DNA of 64,000 nt from Planktophila turicensis (GCA_965234405.1 OZ248346.1), one strand, 5' to 3'. Shown: positions 27,185 to 36,769, counted from the stretch's first letter. Translations and numbers: made by a program. The notes: generated from the sequence alone by a model not told the origin.

Positions 27185-27988
27185 ATGACAACTGCGCTCG
27201 ATGACCTCTTCGTAAAAACACGCGCCGAAAACCGCGCCGCACTTATCGCCTATATCCCTGCTGGTTTTCCCAGCATCGAAGGTTGCAAGAAAGTAATTCA
27301 AGCTTTTGTCGATGGCGGAGTCGATGCCATTGAAATCGGTTTCCCTTATAGCGATCCAGTTATGGATGGCCCAACGATTCAGGCAGCAGCTGATCAATCA
27401 CTTGCTCAAGGGACAGGTGCGAAAGAAGTTTTTGAAGCGCTGAAAGTTGCCACCGATGCAGGCGTCCCAGCGGTTGTTATGACGTACTGGAATCCCATTG
27501 AAAAGTACGGCGTTGAAAAGTTTGCTCAGTCGATTTCAGATAATGGTGGATCTGGCGTTATTACCCCCGACCTCACCATTGAAGAATCTGCGCCTTGGAA
27601 AGATGCTGTCGAAAAGACTGCAATCAATCCCATCTATGTTGTCGCACCAAGTACAACTGACACTCGTCTGCCTCAAGTAACTTCACGCTGCGGAGGATTT
27701 ATCTATGCAGCTAGCTTGATGGGCGTTACCGGAACTCGCACCACAGTCTCATCGGGCGCACCTGATTTAGTCGCACGAATCCGTAAGACATCACAACTTC
27801 CTATCGCGGTGGGACTCGGAGTCTCTACGCGCGAACAAGCTAAAGGTGTTGCAGGTTATGCAGATGGTGTCATCGTGGGTTCAGCATTTATTAAAGCTTT
27901 ACTTGATGCACCTGATGAAGCAACAGGTTTGGAAGCGGTAAAGAACCTTGCCAGCGAATTATCGTTAGGAGTACGTGAAGGTCGATGA
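27185..27988 (+). CDS. trpA: Tryptophan synthase alpha chain
   Basis: TIM-barrel subunit cleaving indole-3-glycerol phosphate to indole, which is channelled to TrpB. The 267 residues contain AIEIGFPYSDPVMDGPTIQ (catalytic Glu and Asp in EIGFPYSDP and MDGPTIQ), YWNPIEKYG, GVTGTRT and the phosphate site VGLGVSTREQA. Its ATG directly abuts the trpB stop, and its end overlaps the next gene by four bases. Confidence 0.97.
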   Translation: MTTALDDLFVKTRAENRAALIAYIPAGFPSIEGCKKVIQAFVDGGVDAIEIGFPYSDPVMDGPTIQAAADQSLAQGTGAKEVFEALKVATDAGVPAVVMTYWNPIEKYGVEKFAQSISDNGGSGVITPDLTIEESAPWKDAVEKTAINPIYVVAPSTTDTRLPQVTSRCGGFIYAASLMGVTGTRTTVSSGAPDLVARIRKTSQLPIAVGLGVSTREQAKGVAGYADGVIVGSAFIKALLDAPDEATGLEAVKNLASELSLGVREGR

Positions 27989-28473
27989 AGAAATATCTTC
28001 CATGGATCGGACTTGTGGCCCGCCTCGTTCTAGGCGGAACCCTAATTGTTGCCGGATACCTGAAATTTGATGAGCTCGATAAGTCGCAGATGGCAGTTCG
28101 CGCCTACGAACTTCTTCCCATCCCGCTAGCAAATTTCATGGGCGTCTTCCTCCCATTCTTTGAATTAGCTGTCGGAATTCTTCTTGTCTTGGGCGCCGCA
28201 ACTCGTCTATCTGCTCTCGCAAGCGGGTTACTGATGTTCGCCTTCATGATTGGAATCTCACAAGCATGGGCACGCGGACTTTCCATCGATTGCGGCTGCT
28301 TCGGTGGCGGGGGGCAGGTTGAACCAGGTGAGGCAGATTATTTAACGCCGCTTCTGCGCGACACGGGCCTCACTCTGCTTGCCGTGTACCTAACTTTCTT
28401 CCCACACACTAAATTTGGTCTCGATAAAGAACCGAAATCTCTCACCCAAACAGGAGAAGGCACAAATGACTAA
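27985..28473 (+). CDS. MauE/DoxX-type redox-associated membrane protein
   Basis: Four-helix membrane protein of 162 residues in the DoxX/MauE superfamily. It has an N-terminal ARLVLGGTLIVAGYLKF segment typical of the group and a pair of cysteines in IDCGCFGGGG (Cys103 and Cys105) next to the third or fourth helix. MauE-like proteins are thought to help disulfide formation or electron transfer to periplasmic thiol proteins. Here the gene is coupled to trpA (ATGA) and overlaps a DsbA-like gene by eight bases, so an oxidising pair outside the membrane is a reasonable inference. Confidence 0.8.
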   Translation: MKKYLPWIGLVARLVLGGTLIVAGYLKFDELDKSQMAVRAYELLPIPLANFMGVFLPFFELAVGILLVLGAATRLSALASGLLMFAFMIGISQAWARGLSIDCGCFGGGGQVEPGEADYLTPLLRDTGLTLLAVYLTFFPHTKFGLDKEPKSLTQTGEGTND

Positions 28474-29137
28474 ACAACAACCAGGCAAAGATAACTTCAC
28501 TCGCAATCTCGTTGTTGCAGTAGTTGTAGGCGTACTTCTCATCATGTTGGTACCGACACTTCTCTCAAAGCAGACAGATTCATCTGCAAAGACTCCAGCA
28601 AGCGTTTCTGCTGATCGCGGTTATGGAATCGTATTCAATGACGAACTCAAGGGTGTTCCGGTTATTGATATCTACGAAGATTTCCAATGCCCAGTCTGTG
28701 CGCAATTTGAAGGCCTCCAGGGCGATTACATCGAATCACTTATCGCCGATAAGAAGGCAACAGTTGTTTATCACACCCTTTCATTCCTCGGACAAGAATC
28801 TGTGAACGCTGCAAATGCAGCAGCATGTTCAGCTGATGAAGGAAAGTTCTTGCAATACCACCGCGCTCTTTATTCAAATCAGCCAGCTGAAAATACCGGT
28901 GTCTGGTCAACCGATGTACTTGTAGTACTTGGTCAGGCTGCAGGCATCACATCGAAGAAGTTCTCATCATGCGTCAATGACATGGCATACCAAGGCTGGG
29001 TATCAAATGCCGCAGCTGCCGGAGCCAAGGCAAATGTGAATTCAACTCCAACTGTATTTATCAACGGTAAAGAGATTGATCGCAATGGCGAATACTTCAA
29101 CGCCGATAAGTTCAAGGCAGCAGTCGAACGCGGATAA
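28466..29137 (+). CDS. DsbA-like membrane-anchored thiol-disulfide oxidoreductase
   Basis: Thioredoxin-fold protein of 223 residues: short basic N-terminus, one membrane helix (about residues 13-32), a linker, then the DsbA domain with active site CPVC (75-78) in DFQCPVC and the cis-proline strand STPTVFING near residue 195. It should act outside the cytoplasmic membrane, oxidising or reshuffling disulfides in exported proteins. The ATG at 28466, with AGGAGAAGG upstream, is preferred to a TTG 51 bases earlier inside the MauE gene. Its pairing with the MauE-like protein suggests a shared electron path. Confidence 0.88.
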   Translation: MTKQQPGKDNFTRNLVVAVVVGVLLIMLVPTLLSKQTDSSAKTPASVSADRGYGIVFNDELKGVPVIDIYEDFQCPVCAQFEGLQGDYIESLIADKKATVVYHTLSFLGQESVNAANAAACSADEGKFLQYHRALYSNQPAENTGVWSTDVLVVLGQAAGITSKKFSSCVNDMAYQGWVSNAAAAGAKANVNSTPTVFINGKEIDRNGEYFNADKFKAAVERG

Positions 29138-29139
29138 AT

Positions 29140-29946
29140 ATGAAGTACGCCTTCCCAACTCCGACAACGTCGGCAGTTGAGATTGGTCCGCTGACTGTTC
29201 ACTTTTACGCGCTCTGCATCATTGCGGCAATCGCTGTAGCAATCTGGGTGGCTGACAAACGCTTTACTTCTGCGCACTCTGGCGTCGAAGGCGTTGTCGG
29301 CGATATTGCTGTCATCGCTGTTCCTTCTGGAGTTATTGGTGGACGGCTCTATCACGTCGTTACTTCTCCAGAAAATTACTTTGGAAGCAACGGATCAATC
29401 TCTAACGTATTTAAAATCTGGGAAGGCGGTCTCGGAATCTGGGGCGCTATCGCACTCGGTGCAGGTGGTGCGTATGTGGCATATAGAAAGCGCGCTCAGC
29501 AGATTCAACTTCCACCATTTTCAGAGTTTGCTGGAGCACTTGCTCCAGGGTTACTTCTCGCACAAGCGATTGGTCGTTGGGGTAATTGGTTTAATGGCGA
29601 ACTCTTTGGGCGCCCGCTCACTGCGCCGTGGGCCCTCGAGATTCCTCAATATCTTCGCCCAGTTGGTTTTAGAGAGTTCTCAACTTTTCATCCCACATTT
29701 CTCTACGAATCGATCTGGTGCGCTGTCCTTGCGATCGTCTTGATTCGTCTCACCCCTCGTCTTTCTGGGGGTGCCATCTTCGCTCTCTACATCTGCGGAT
29801 ACAGTCTCGGCCGATTCTTCATCGAGGGACTTCGCATTGATGAAGCGCATGCTCTGGGTGGTCTTCGTCTCAATCAATATGTCGCAGCGCTGATTTTTGC
29901 TGCAGGGCTCGTTGCCTTCAGCCGAATTATGCGACGTACGAGGTAG
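29140..29946 (+). CDS. lgt: Prolipoprotein diacylglyceryl transferase
   Basis: Polytopic membrane enzyme adding diacylglycerol to the lipobox cysteine of prolipoproteins, the step before LspA. The 268 residues contain the Lgt signature GRWGNWFNGELFG (about 146-158), the N-terminal HFYALCIIAA segment, GGRLYHV and the C-terminal FHPTFLYES. It starts two bases after the DsbA gene. With lspA at 13.1 kb, the lipoprotein pathway is present in this genome. Confidence 0.95.
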   Translation: MKYAFPTPTTSAVEIGPLTVHFYALCIIAAIAVAIWVADKRFTSAHSGVEGVVGDIAVIAVPSGVIGGRLYHVVTSPENYFGSNGSISNVFKIWEGGLGIWGAIALGAGGAYVAYRKRAQQIQLPPFSEFAGALAPGLLLAQAIGRWGNWFNGELFGRPLTAPWALEIPQYLRPVGFREFSTFHPTFLYESIWCAVLAIVLIRLTPRLSGGAIFALYICGYSLGRFFIEGLRIDEAHALGGLRLNQYVAALIFAAGLVAFSRIMRRTR

Positions 29947-29955
29947 GCTAGAAAG
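29944..29955 (+). promoter_or_regulatory. Candidate -10 element for the VIT-family gene
   Basis: TAGGCT at 29944-29949, beginning at the lgt stop codon, followed by six bases and ATG. It is identical to the element before uvrB (50360-50365) with the same spacing. Confidence 0.45.
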
Positions 29956-30666
29956 ATGGCGCTCGAAGATGTCTATGAACGCAATCTCCACCATCGCACA
30001 CACCGCGCTGGTTGGTTGCGTGCTGCTGTTCTTGGCGCAAATGATGGGCTCGTCTCCACAGCAAGTTTGATGATTGGTGTTGCTGCGGCGCGAAGCGAAC
30101 AGAGTTTTCTTGTCACAGCAGGAGCTGCAGGAATTGCAGCAGGTGCAATGTCGATGGCTGTCGGAGAATATGTTTCGGTACGTTCTCAAAATGATATTGA
30201 AGAATCAGATCGACTTCTTGAAATCGAACACCTTGCCATCGATCCTGAAGGTGAATTTGAAGAACTCGTTCATATCTATATTGAACGCGGATTAACTCGC
30301 GAACTCGCAGTGCAAGTTGTCACCGAGATGCATAAGAAGGATCCTCTCGAAGCACATCTGCGTGATGAGCTAGGGCAGCATCCACACACCAAGGCTCGTC
30401 CAGTTCAAGCGGCGATCGCTTCGGCGCTCAGCTTCACCGCAGGTGGATTGATTCCTTTCGCTGGCGCTTTTGCCCCTTCAGCAGGTAAAGCGGCATGGAG
30501 CATCGTTGGATTTACGATTGTTGGCTTAATTGCTACTGGAATCATTAGTGCCAAGACTGCCGGTTCCAAGCTATTTATTCCGACTATCCGCGTGATTGCG
30601 GGTGGCTGCCTCGGTATGGCAATCACCGCTGGAATCGGCCAGCTCTTGCATGTGAGTGGCATCTAG
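29956..30666 (+). CDS. VIT1/CCC1-family metal transporter
   Basis: Integral membrane protein of 236 residues of the vacuolar iron transporter family, likely exporting iron or manganese from the cytoplasm. The first helix carries LGANDGLVSTASLMIGVAA and the second GAMSMAVGEYVSVRSQ, with the conserved Asp, Met and Glu of metal passage. A charged cytosolic region rich in Glu (EFEELVHIYIERGL) precedes three more C-terminal helices. It lies alone between lgt and gltB; the TAGGCT element six bases before the ATG points to its own leaderless transcript. Confidence 0.88.
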   Translation: MALEDVYERNLHHRTHRAGWLRAAVLGANDGLVSTASLMIGVAAARSEQSFLVTAGAAGIAAGAMSMAVGEYVSVRSQNDIEESDRLLEIEHLAIDPEGEFEELVHIYIERGLTRELAVQVVTEMHKKDPLEAHLRDELGQHPHTKARPVQAAIASALSFTAGGLIPFAGAFAPSAGKAAWSIVGFTIVGLIATGIISAKTAGSKLFIPTIRVIAGGCLGMAITAGIGQLLHVSGI

Positions 30667-30675
30667 CCAACCCCC

Positions 30676-30767
30676 TTGCTACCCTTTCGCTACTGATTTA
30701 CCGTTTCACCCACGCTTCACCGGGCCAAAGTTGTCCCTTTTGATTCACTAAAAAAGGACAACGGGTT
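30676..30767 (+). promoter_or_regulatory. gltB promoter and ribosome-site hairpin
   Basis: A promoter candidate TTGCTA (30676-30681), 17-base spacer, TACCGT (30699-30704) would start RNA near 30711. The leader then forms a 12-pair hairpin with one mismatch: 30730-30741 (GTTGTCCCTTTT) against 30751-30762 (AAAAAGGACAAC), nine-base loop. The 3' arm contains the AAAGGAC ribosome site of gltB, so folding would hide it. The inverted repeat GTTGTCC/GGACAAC could instead be a protein operator. Confidence 0.55.
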
Positions 30768-33700
30768 ATGGCACTTTCATCGAACTATCCCGCAGCGCAG
30801 GGACTCTACGATCCTGCAAACGAACACGATGCATGCGGCGTCGCGATGGTGGCTACCCTCAATAAAGTTGCAACGCACGAAATCGTAGAGAAGGCGCTTA
30901 CTGCCCTTCGCAATCTCGAACACCGTGGTGCATCAGGAGCTGAACCTGATTCAGGCGACGGTGCAGGAATCCTAATTCGTGTACCCGATGCTTTCTATCG
31001 CGCAGAAACCAAGTTTGATTTACCAGCTGAAGGTTCATATGCCACTGGTATCGCATTTATTGCACAAGGCGCAGATGTCACAGCAGAAATAGCAAAGATT
31101 GCAGAAGAAGAGGGCCTTACCGTTCTTGGTTGGCGCGAGCTTCCGATTAACGCTTCTTCACTAGGAAAGACTGCAGTTTCAGTAATGCCTCAGTTCAAGC
31201 AACTCTTTGTCGCTGGCAAAAATGGCGAATCCGGAATTGTTCTTGATCGTTTGGCTTTCGCTCTTCGTAAGCGCGCAGAACACGCTCTCGATCTCTACTT
31301 CCCATCACTTTCATCTCAGACAATTGTTTATAAGGGAATGCTTACAACTGGCCAGCTGGAAGAGTTCTTCCCTGATCTCAGCGATGTGCGCGTTGTGTCT
31401 CCACTTGCACTCGTTCACTCACGCTTTTCAACAAATACCTTCCCATCTTGGCCGTTGGCGCACCCTTACCGCTTTATTGCACACAACGGTGAAATCAATA
31501 CCGTTAAGGGAAACCGTAACTGGATGCGCGCCCGCGAATCACTTCTTGAAAGCGATTTGATTGGTGGAGATCTCAAGCGACTCTTCCCAATTGTCGAAAT
31601 GTCAGGCTCAGACTCTGCTTCTTTCGATGAAGTTCTCGAACTTCTCTATCTCGGTGGACGTTCACTTCCACATGCAGTTTTGATGATGATTCCAGAAGCG
31701 TGGGAGAACCATGCAACGATGTCTGCAAAGCGCCGCGAGTTCTATGCATTCCACGCGTCACTCATGGAGCCATGGGATGGTCCAGCGTGTGTGACATTTA
31801 CCGATGGACATCAAGTAGGTGCAGTACTCGATCGCAACGGGCTTCGTCCATCACGTTTCTGGGTTACCGATGACGGTCTTGTAGTTCTTGCATCAGAAGT
31901 TGGCGTACTTGATTTCCCTGCAGAAAAGATTGTCCGTAAGGGCCGCCTGCAACCAGGCAAGATGTTCTTAGTTGATATCGAAGCAGGACGCATCATCGAA
32001 GATGATGAAATCAAGGATTCACTTGCTGATGCCGCTCCATATGGCACATGGCTCAAGGATGGAATGATCAAGCTTTCAGATCTTCCATCACGCGAACACA
32101 TTGTGTACCCACATAAATCAGTTATTCGCCGCCAGAAAGCTTTTGGCTATACAGAAGAAGAAATCAAAATCATCGTGACACCGATGGCAAAGGGCGGGGG
32201 AGAAGCTCTCGGCTCCATGGGAACTGATACTCCAATTGCGGCACTGTCAGCAAAGCCTCGTCTGCTCTTTGATTACTTCACACAGCTCTTCGCTCAAGTA
32301 ACTAACCCACCACTCGATGCAATCCGTGAAGAGTTGGTAACAAGTCTTGGGGGATCCATTGGTCCAGAGCACAACCTGCTCGATCCAGGTCCAGAATCTT
32401 GCAAGCAGATCTCGCTTGCATTCCCGGTTATCGATAATGATGAACTTGCAAAGATCATCCACGTTAACGCAGACGATGACTATCCAGAGCTCGAGGCATA
32501 CGTTGTTCGTGGCCTCTTCCCAGTAACTGGAGATGGAAACACTCTTCGTACTCGCCTTGAAGAGATTAAGCGCGAAGTTTCAGATGCAATTTCAAATGGC
32601 GCACGCGTCATTGTTCTCTCTGACCGTGATGGCGATGCAGAAGATTGCCCAATTCCATCACTCCTACTTACAGCAGCAGTGCACCACCACCTCATTCGCG
32701 AGAAGACACGTACCAAGGTCGGTCTCGTTGTTGAAGCTGGCGATGTGCGCGAAGTTCACCACGTTGCACTTCTTATTGGTTACGGCGCAGCAGCGGTAAA
32801 CCCATATCTTGTTATGGAGACTGCAGAAGATCTCGTCAATCAAGGAATCATCACTGGCATTGCTCCTGAAAAGGCAGTCCGCAATGTCATCAAGGCGCTC
32901 GGTAAGGGTGTTCTTAAAGTGATGTCCAAGATGGGTATCTCAACTATCGCCTCTTACACAGGCGCGCAGGTATTTGAAGCGATTGGTCTCGCGCAAGATG
33001 TTGTCGACGAGTTCTTCGTCGGAACAACTTCACGTCTTGGTGGCGTCGATCTCGATGTCATCGCAGAAGAGACCATTAAGCGCCACCACTTTGCATACCC
33101 TGTAGGCGGAGAAATTCCTGGCGCAAAGCGTCTTGCTGTAGGTGGCGAGTACCAGTGGCGTCGCGATGGCGAACCACACTTGTTCAACCCTGAAACAGTC
33201 TTTGCGCTCCAGCACTCAACTCGCAATAAGCGTTATGACATCTTCAAGCGCTACACAGATAAGGTCAATGATCAGAGCAAGACGCTCATGACTCTACGCG
33301 GACTCTTCAAATTTAAAGATGGAGAACGCGCACCAATTTCCATCGATGAAGTCGAGCCAATCTCAGAGATCGTAAAGCGCTTCTCAACTGGTGCGATGTC
33401 ATACGGTTCTGTTTCACAAGAAGTTCACGAGACACTTGCCATCGCCATGAACCGCTTGGGCGCTAAGTCCAACACAGGTGAAGGCGGAGAAGATCCTGCT
33501 CGCTTTATTCCCATGGCAAATGGTGACTCTAAGAAGAGCGCAATCAAGCAGGTTGCATCTGGTCGTTTTGGTGTAACAAGTAATTACCTCATCAATGCAA
33601 CAGATATTCAGATCAAGATTGCACAGGGAGCAAAGCCTGGTGAAGGCGGACAGCTTCCTGGCTACAAGGTCTATCCGTGGGTAGCGAAGGCTCGTTACTC

Positions 33701-35285
33701 AACTCCGGGTGTGGGACTTATTTCTCCACCACCTCACCACGATATTTACTCGATTGAAGATCTTGCTCAATTAATTCACGACCTTAAGAACGCAAATAAG
33801 GATGCACGTGTTCACGTCAAACTTGTTGCTGAAGTTGGCGTCGGAACAGTTGCAGCTGGTGTTTCAAAGGCGCATGCAGACGTTGTCTTGATCTCAGGTC
33901 ACGATGGCGGAACTGGTGCATCACCTCTGACATCTCTTAAGCACGCTGGCGCTCCTTGGGAGCTCGGCCTTGCTGAAACGCAACAAACTCTTCTTCTCAA
34001 CAACTTGCGTGATCGCATTGTTGTTCAGGCAGATGGCCAGCTCAAGACAGGTCGCGATGTGGTTATCGCAGCACTTCTTGGCGCTGAAGAGTATGGATTT
34101 GCAACAGCTCCACTTGTTGTTTCAGGTTGCATCATGATGCGCGTCTGCCACTTAGATACATGTCCAGTCGGCGTTGCAACACAGAACCCAGAACTTCGTA
34201 AGAAGTTCTCTGGAAAGCCTGAATTCGTTGAAACATTCTTCGAATACATCGCAGAAGAAGTTCGCGAAATCTTGGCTTCCCTTGGCTTCCGCACATTGCA
34301 AGAAGCGATCGGACATGTCGAATATCTCGATACACGCGATGCCGTCGACCACTGGAAGGCGAGCGGTCTTGATCTCTCACCACTTCTTGTTCGTCCAGAT
34401 GTTGATTCACCACTACACAACACAACGAAGCAGGATCACGGTTTAGCTGCAGCGCTGGATAACCAGCTCATCGAGCTTTCGAAGGCTGCGCTCGATAAGA
34501 AAGAGCTTGTTCGAATCGATCTTCCTGTCCGTAACGTCAACCGTACTGTTGGAACGATGTTGGGCGCTGAAGTTACTCGTCGCTACGGCGCAGAGGGACT
34601 TCCTGTCGGAACAATCGATGTCACTCTGCATGGTTCAGCCGGTCAATCACTCGGTGCATTCTTGCCACAAGGTGTATCAATTCGCCTCTACGGTGATTCA
34701 AATGACTATGTCGGCAAGGGCATCTCTGGTGGACGCGTTGTTGTTCGTCCAGATGAGAAGGCAACCTTTAAATCCGAGAAGAACGTCATCGCAGGAAACG
34801 TCATTGGTTATGGCGCAACATCAGGTGACATCTTCATCCGTGGTTTAGCTGGAGAACGTTTCTGTGTACGTAACTCAGGTGCCATTGCAGTCGTCGAAGG
34901 CGTGGGTGATCACGCACTCGAATACATGACTGGCGGAACTGTCGTTATTCTCGGACAGACTGGTCGCAATATTGCAGCCGGTATGTCTGGTGGTCGCGCA
35001 TTTGTTCTCGATCTCAATACTGCAGTGGTCAACACCGAGATGGTTGATATCTTGGCGGTTCCTGCAGATCAACGCGAGAATCTCAAAGCAATCGTCTCTT
35101 CATTCCATGTCGAGACTGGTTCAGAAATCGCAGCAGCGCTTCTTGCGAACTGGGATACAGAAATCTCACGCTTCTCACTCATTATGCCTCGCGATTACGC
35201 AAAGGTGCTCGCAGCGATTGAGCGTGCAACTAAAGAAGGTTTACCAGTCGATGAATACATCATGGAGGTAGCAGCAAATGGCTGA
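30768..35285 (+). CDS. gltB: Glutamate synthase, large (alpha) subunit
   Basis: GOGAT large subunit of 1505 residues, forming glutamate from glutamine and 2-oxoglutarate. The N-terminal Ntn amidotransferase domain begins at Cys23 after a short propeptide (EHDACGVAMVA), followed by the central domain, the FMN-binding synthase domain with GEGGEDPARF and the 3Fe-4S cluster cysteines (CHLDTCPVGVATQ, here CIMMRVCHLDTCPVG), and the C-terminal beta-helix (GSAGQSLGAF). Full length. It overlaps gltD by eight bases; the heterodimer is complete. Confidence 0.98.
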   Translation: MALSSNYPAAQGLYDPANEHDACGVAMVATLNKVATHEIVEKALTALRNLEHRGASGAEPDSGDGAGILIRVPDAFYRAETKFDLPAEGSYATGIAFIAQGADVTAEIAKIAEEEGLTVLGWRELPINASSLGKTAVSVMPQFKQLFVAGKNGESGIVLDRLAFALRKRAEHALDLYFPSLSSQTIVYKGMLTTGQLEEFFPDLSDVRVVSPLALVHSRFSTNTFPSWPLAHPYRFIAHNGEINTVKGNRNWMRARESLLESDLIGGDLKRLFPIVEMSGSDSASFDEVLELLYLGGRSLPHAVLMMIPEAWENHATMSAKRREFYAFHASLMEPWDGPACVTFTDGHQVGAVLDRNGLRPSRFWVTDDGLVVLASEVGVLDFPAEKIVRKGRLQPGKMFLVDIEAGRIIEDDEIKDSLADAAPYGTWLKDGMIKLSDLPSREHIVYPHKSVIRRQKAFGYTEEEIKIIVTPMAKGGGEALGSMGTDTPIAALSAKPRLLFDYFTQLFAQVTNPPLDAIREELVTSLGGSIGPEHNLLDPGPESCKQISLAFPVIDNDELAKIIHVNADDDYPELEAYVVRGLFPVTGDGNTLRTRLEEIKREVSDAISNGARVIVLSDRDGDAEDCPIPSLLLTAAVHHHLIREKTRTKVGLVVEAGDVREVHHVALLIGYGAAAVNPYLVMETAEDLVNQGIITGIAPEKAVRNVIKALGKGVLKVMSKMGISTIASYTGAQVFEAIGLAQDVVDEFFVGTTSRLGGVDLDVIAEETIKRHHFAYPVGGEIPGAKRLAVGGEYQWRRDGEPHLFNPETVFALQHSTRNKRYDIFKRYTDKVNDQSKTLMTLRGLFKFKDGERAPISIDEVEPISEIVKRFSTGAMSYGSVSQEVHETLAIAMNRLGAKSNTGEGGEDPARFIPMANGDSKKSAIKQVASGRFGVTSNYLINATDIQIKIAQGAKPGEGGQLPGYKVYPWVAKARYSTPGVGLISPPPHHDIYSIEDLAQLIHDLKNANKDARVHVKLVAEVGVGTVAAGVSKAHADVVLISGHDGGTGASPLTSLKHAGAPWELGLAETQQTLLLNNLRDRIVVQADGQLKTGRDVVIAALLGAEEYGFATAPLVVSGCIMMRVCHLDTCPVGVATQNPELRKKFSGKPEFVETFFEYIAEEVREILASLGFRTLQEAIGHVEYLDTRDAVDHWKASGLDLSPLLVRPDVDSPLHNTTKQDHGLAAALDNQLIELSKAALDKKELVRIDLPVRNVNRTVGTMLGAEVTRRYGAEGLPVGTIDVTLHGSAGQSLGAFLPQGVSIRLYGDSNDYVGKGISGGRVVVRPDEKATFKSEKNVIAGNVIGYGATSGDIFIRGLAGERFCVRNSGAIAVVEGVGDHALEYMTGGTVVILGQTGRNIAAGMSGGRAFVLDLNTAVVNTEMVDILAVPADQRENLKAIVSSFHVETGSEIAAALLANWDTEISRFSLIMPRDYAKVLAAIERATKEGLPVDEYIMEVAANG

Positions 35286-36732
35286 TCCAAAGGGTTTTAT
35301 GACCACACCTCGCGAGACTCCAAAGCGACGTCCCGTAGATATTCGTATTCAAGATTGGCGTGAAGTCTACGAACCACAATCTTTCGAGCACTTGCAGAAG
35401 CAAGCTGGTCGTTGCATGGATTGCGGTATTCCTTTCTGTCATAACGGTTGCCCGCTCGGTAACCTCATTCCAGAATGGAATGACCTCATCTATCGTGGAG
35501 ATAAGAACGAGGCAATTGATCGTCTTCACGCAACAAATAACTTCCCAGAGTTCACAGGTCGCCTCTGTCCAGCTCCTTGCGAAACCGCATGTGTTGTTGG
35601 AATTAACCGCGATGCAGTCACCATTAAGCAGGTCGAACTTCGCACCATTGAAGAAGCATTTGATGCCAACAATGTGAAGCCACTTGCACCAGACCGTCTC
35701 TCTGGCAAGACAGTTGCAGTCATTGGTTCAGGTCCTGCAGGACTTGCAGCAGCGCAACAACTCACACGCGCAGGTCACACAGTTGCCGTCTACGAACGCG
35801 CTGAGAAAATCGGCGGACTTCTACGTTACGGAATTCCTGAATTTAAGATGGAGAAGCACATCGTTGATCGTCGCCTTGCTCAGATGGAGCAGGAAGGAAC
35901 TCGCTTCCGTCCAGGCGTTAACGTTGGTGTAGAACTTACTGGTTCAGATCTTCGCTCTAAGTACGACGCAATTGTTCTTGCCATGGGTGCAACGCAATGG
36001 CGCGATCTTCCTATTCCTGGCCGCGAAAATAAGGGCATCTATCAAGCGATGGAGTTCTTGCCATGGGGCAATAAGCAAGCGCTCGGTGAAATCGAAGTTC
36101 CGCCAATTAACGTTGCAGGTAAGCACGTCATCATCTTGGGTGGCGGAGATACCGGTGCTGATTGTCTTGGTACATCGGTACGTCAAGGTGCAGCGAGTGT
36201 TACTCAACTTGAGATCATGCCTCGTCCAACTGAAGAGCGTCCATCTTCACAGCCATGGCCTACATACCCAATGATCTATCGCGTCTCTAGCGCACATGAA
36301 GAACTCGATAATCGAATCTTCTCTGTCAGCACTCAAGAGTTTGTTGGCGATGGAAATGGCAATCTCAAAGCCCTCAAGATTGTTGAAACAAAGTTCGAGA
36401 ACGGAAAGTTCGAGCCAGTTCCAGGAACTGAAAAAGAACTCCCAGCGGACTTCGTATTCCTCGCAATGGGCTTCACGGGTCCTGAAAAATCAGCGCTTAT
36501 CGATCAGCTTGAGGTTGAACTCGACGAACGTGGAAATATTCGTCGCGATGAAAACTTCCAGAGCAGCGAAGAAGGAATCTTCGTTGCAGGAGATGCTGGC
36601 CGTGGTCAATCTCTCATTGTGTGGGCAATTGCAGAAGGTCGCTCAGCAGCAGCTGCAGTGGATCGATATCTCGCAGGGGAGACTCAACTCCCTGCACCTA
36701 TCGAGCCAACAACTCGCCAACTCATGGTCTAA
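35278..36732 (+). CDS. gltD: Glutamate synthase, small (beta) subunit
   Basis: NADPH-dependent flavoprotein that supplies electrons to GltB. The 484-residue protein has the N-terminal cysteine set for 4Fe-4S clusters (CMDCGIPFCHNGCPLGN and CPAPCETACV), a FAD Rossmann loop GSGPAGLAAAQQL, an NAD(P)H loop GGGDTGADCLGT and the C-terminal FVAGDAGRGQSLIVWA. The ATG at 35278 overlaps the gltB end and has GGAGG just upstream. Similar subunits occur in other reductases, but the partner gene makes GltD certain. Confidence 0.97.
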   Translation: MADPKGFMTTPRETPKRRPVDIRIQDWREVYEPQSFEHLQKQAGRCMDCGIPFCHNGCPLGNLIPEWNDLIYRGDKNEAIDRLHATNNFPEFTGRLCPAPCETACVVGINRDAVTIKQVELRTIEEAFDANNVKPLAPDRLSGKTVAVIGSGPAGLAAAQQLTRAGHTVAVYERAEKIGGLLRYGIPEFKMEKHIVDRRLAQMEQEGTRFRPGVNVGVELTGSDLRSKYDAIVLAMGATQWRDLPIPGRENKGIYQAMEFLPWGNKQALGEIEVPPINVAGKHVIILGGGDTGADCLGTSVRQGAASVTQLEIMPRPTEERPSSQPWPTYPMIYRVSSAHEELDNRIFSVSTQEFVGDGNGNLKALKIVETKFENGKFEPVPGTEKELPADFVFLAMGFTGPEKSALIDQLEVELDERGNIRRDENFQSSEEGIFVAGDAGRGQSLIVWAIAEGRSAAAAVDRYLAGETQLPAPIEPTTRQLMV

Positions 36733-36757
36733 CTTCTAAGTAACTACTAAGCACAGA

Positions 36758-36769
36758 TAAGGTACCGAC
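36758..36769 (+). promoter_or_regulatory. Candidate -10 element for leaderless pyk
   Basis: TAAGGT at 36758-36763, six bases, then the pyk ATG. There is no purine-rich ribosome site in between. Confidence 0.45.

Noticed and set aside
28415..28465. Earlier TTG start for the DsbA-like protein
   Set aside because: It lies inside the MauE gene; the ATG at 28466 has a clear AGGAGAAGG upstream and begins just before the membrane helix.
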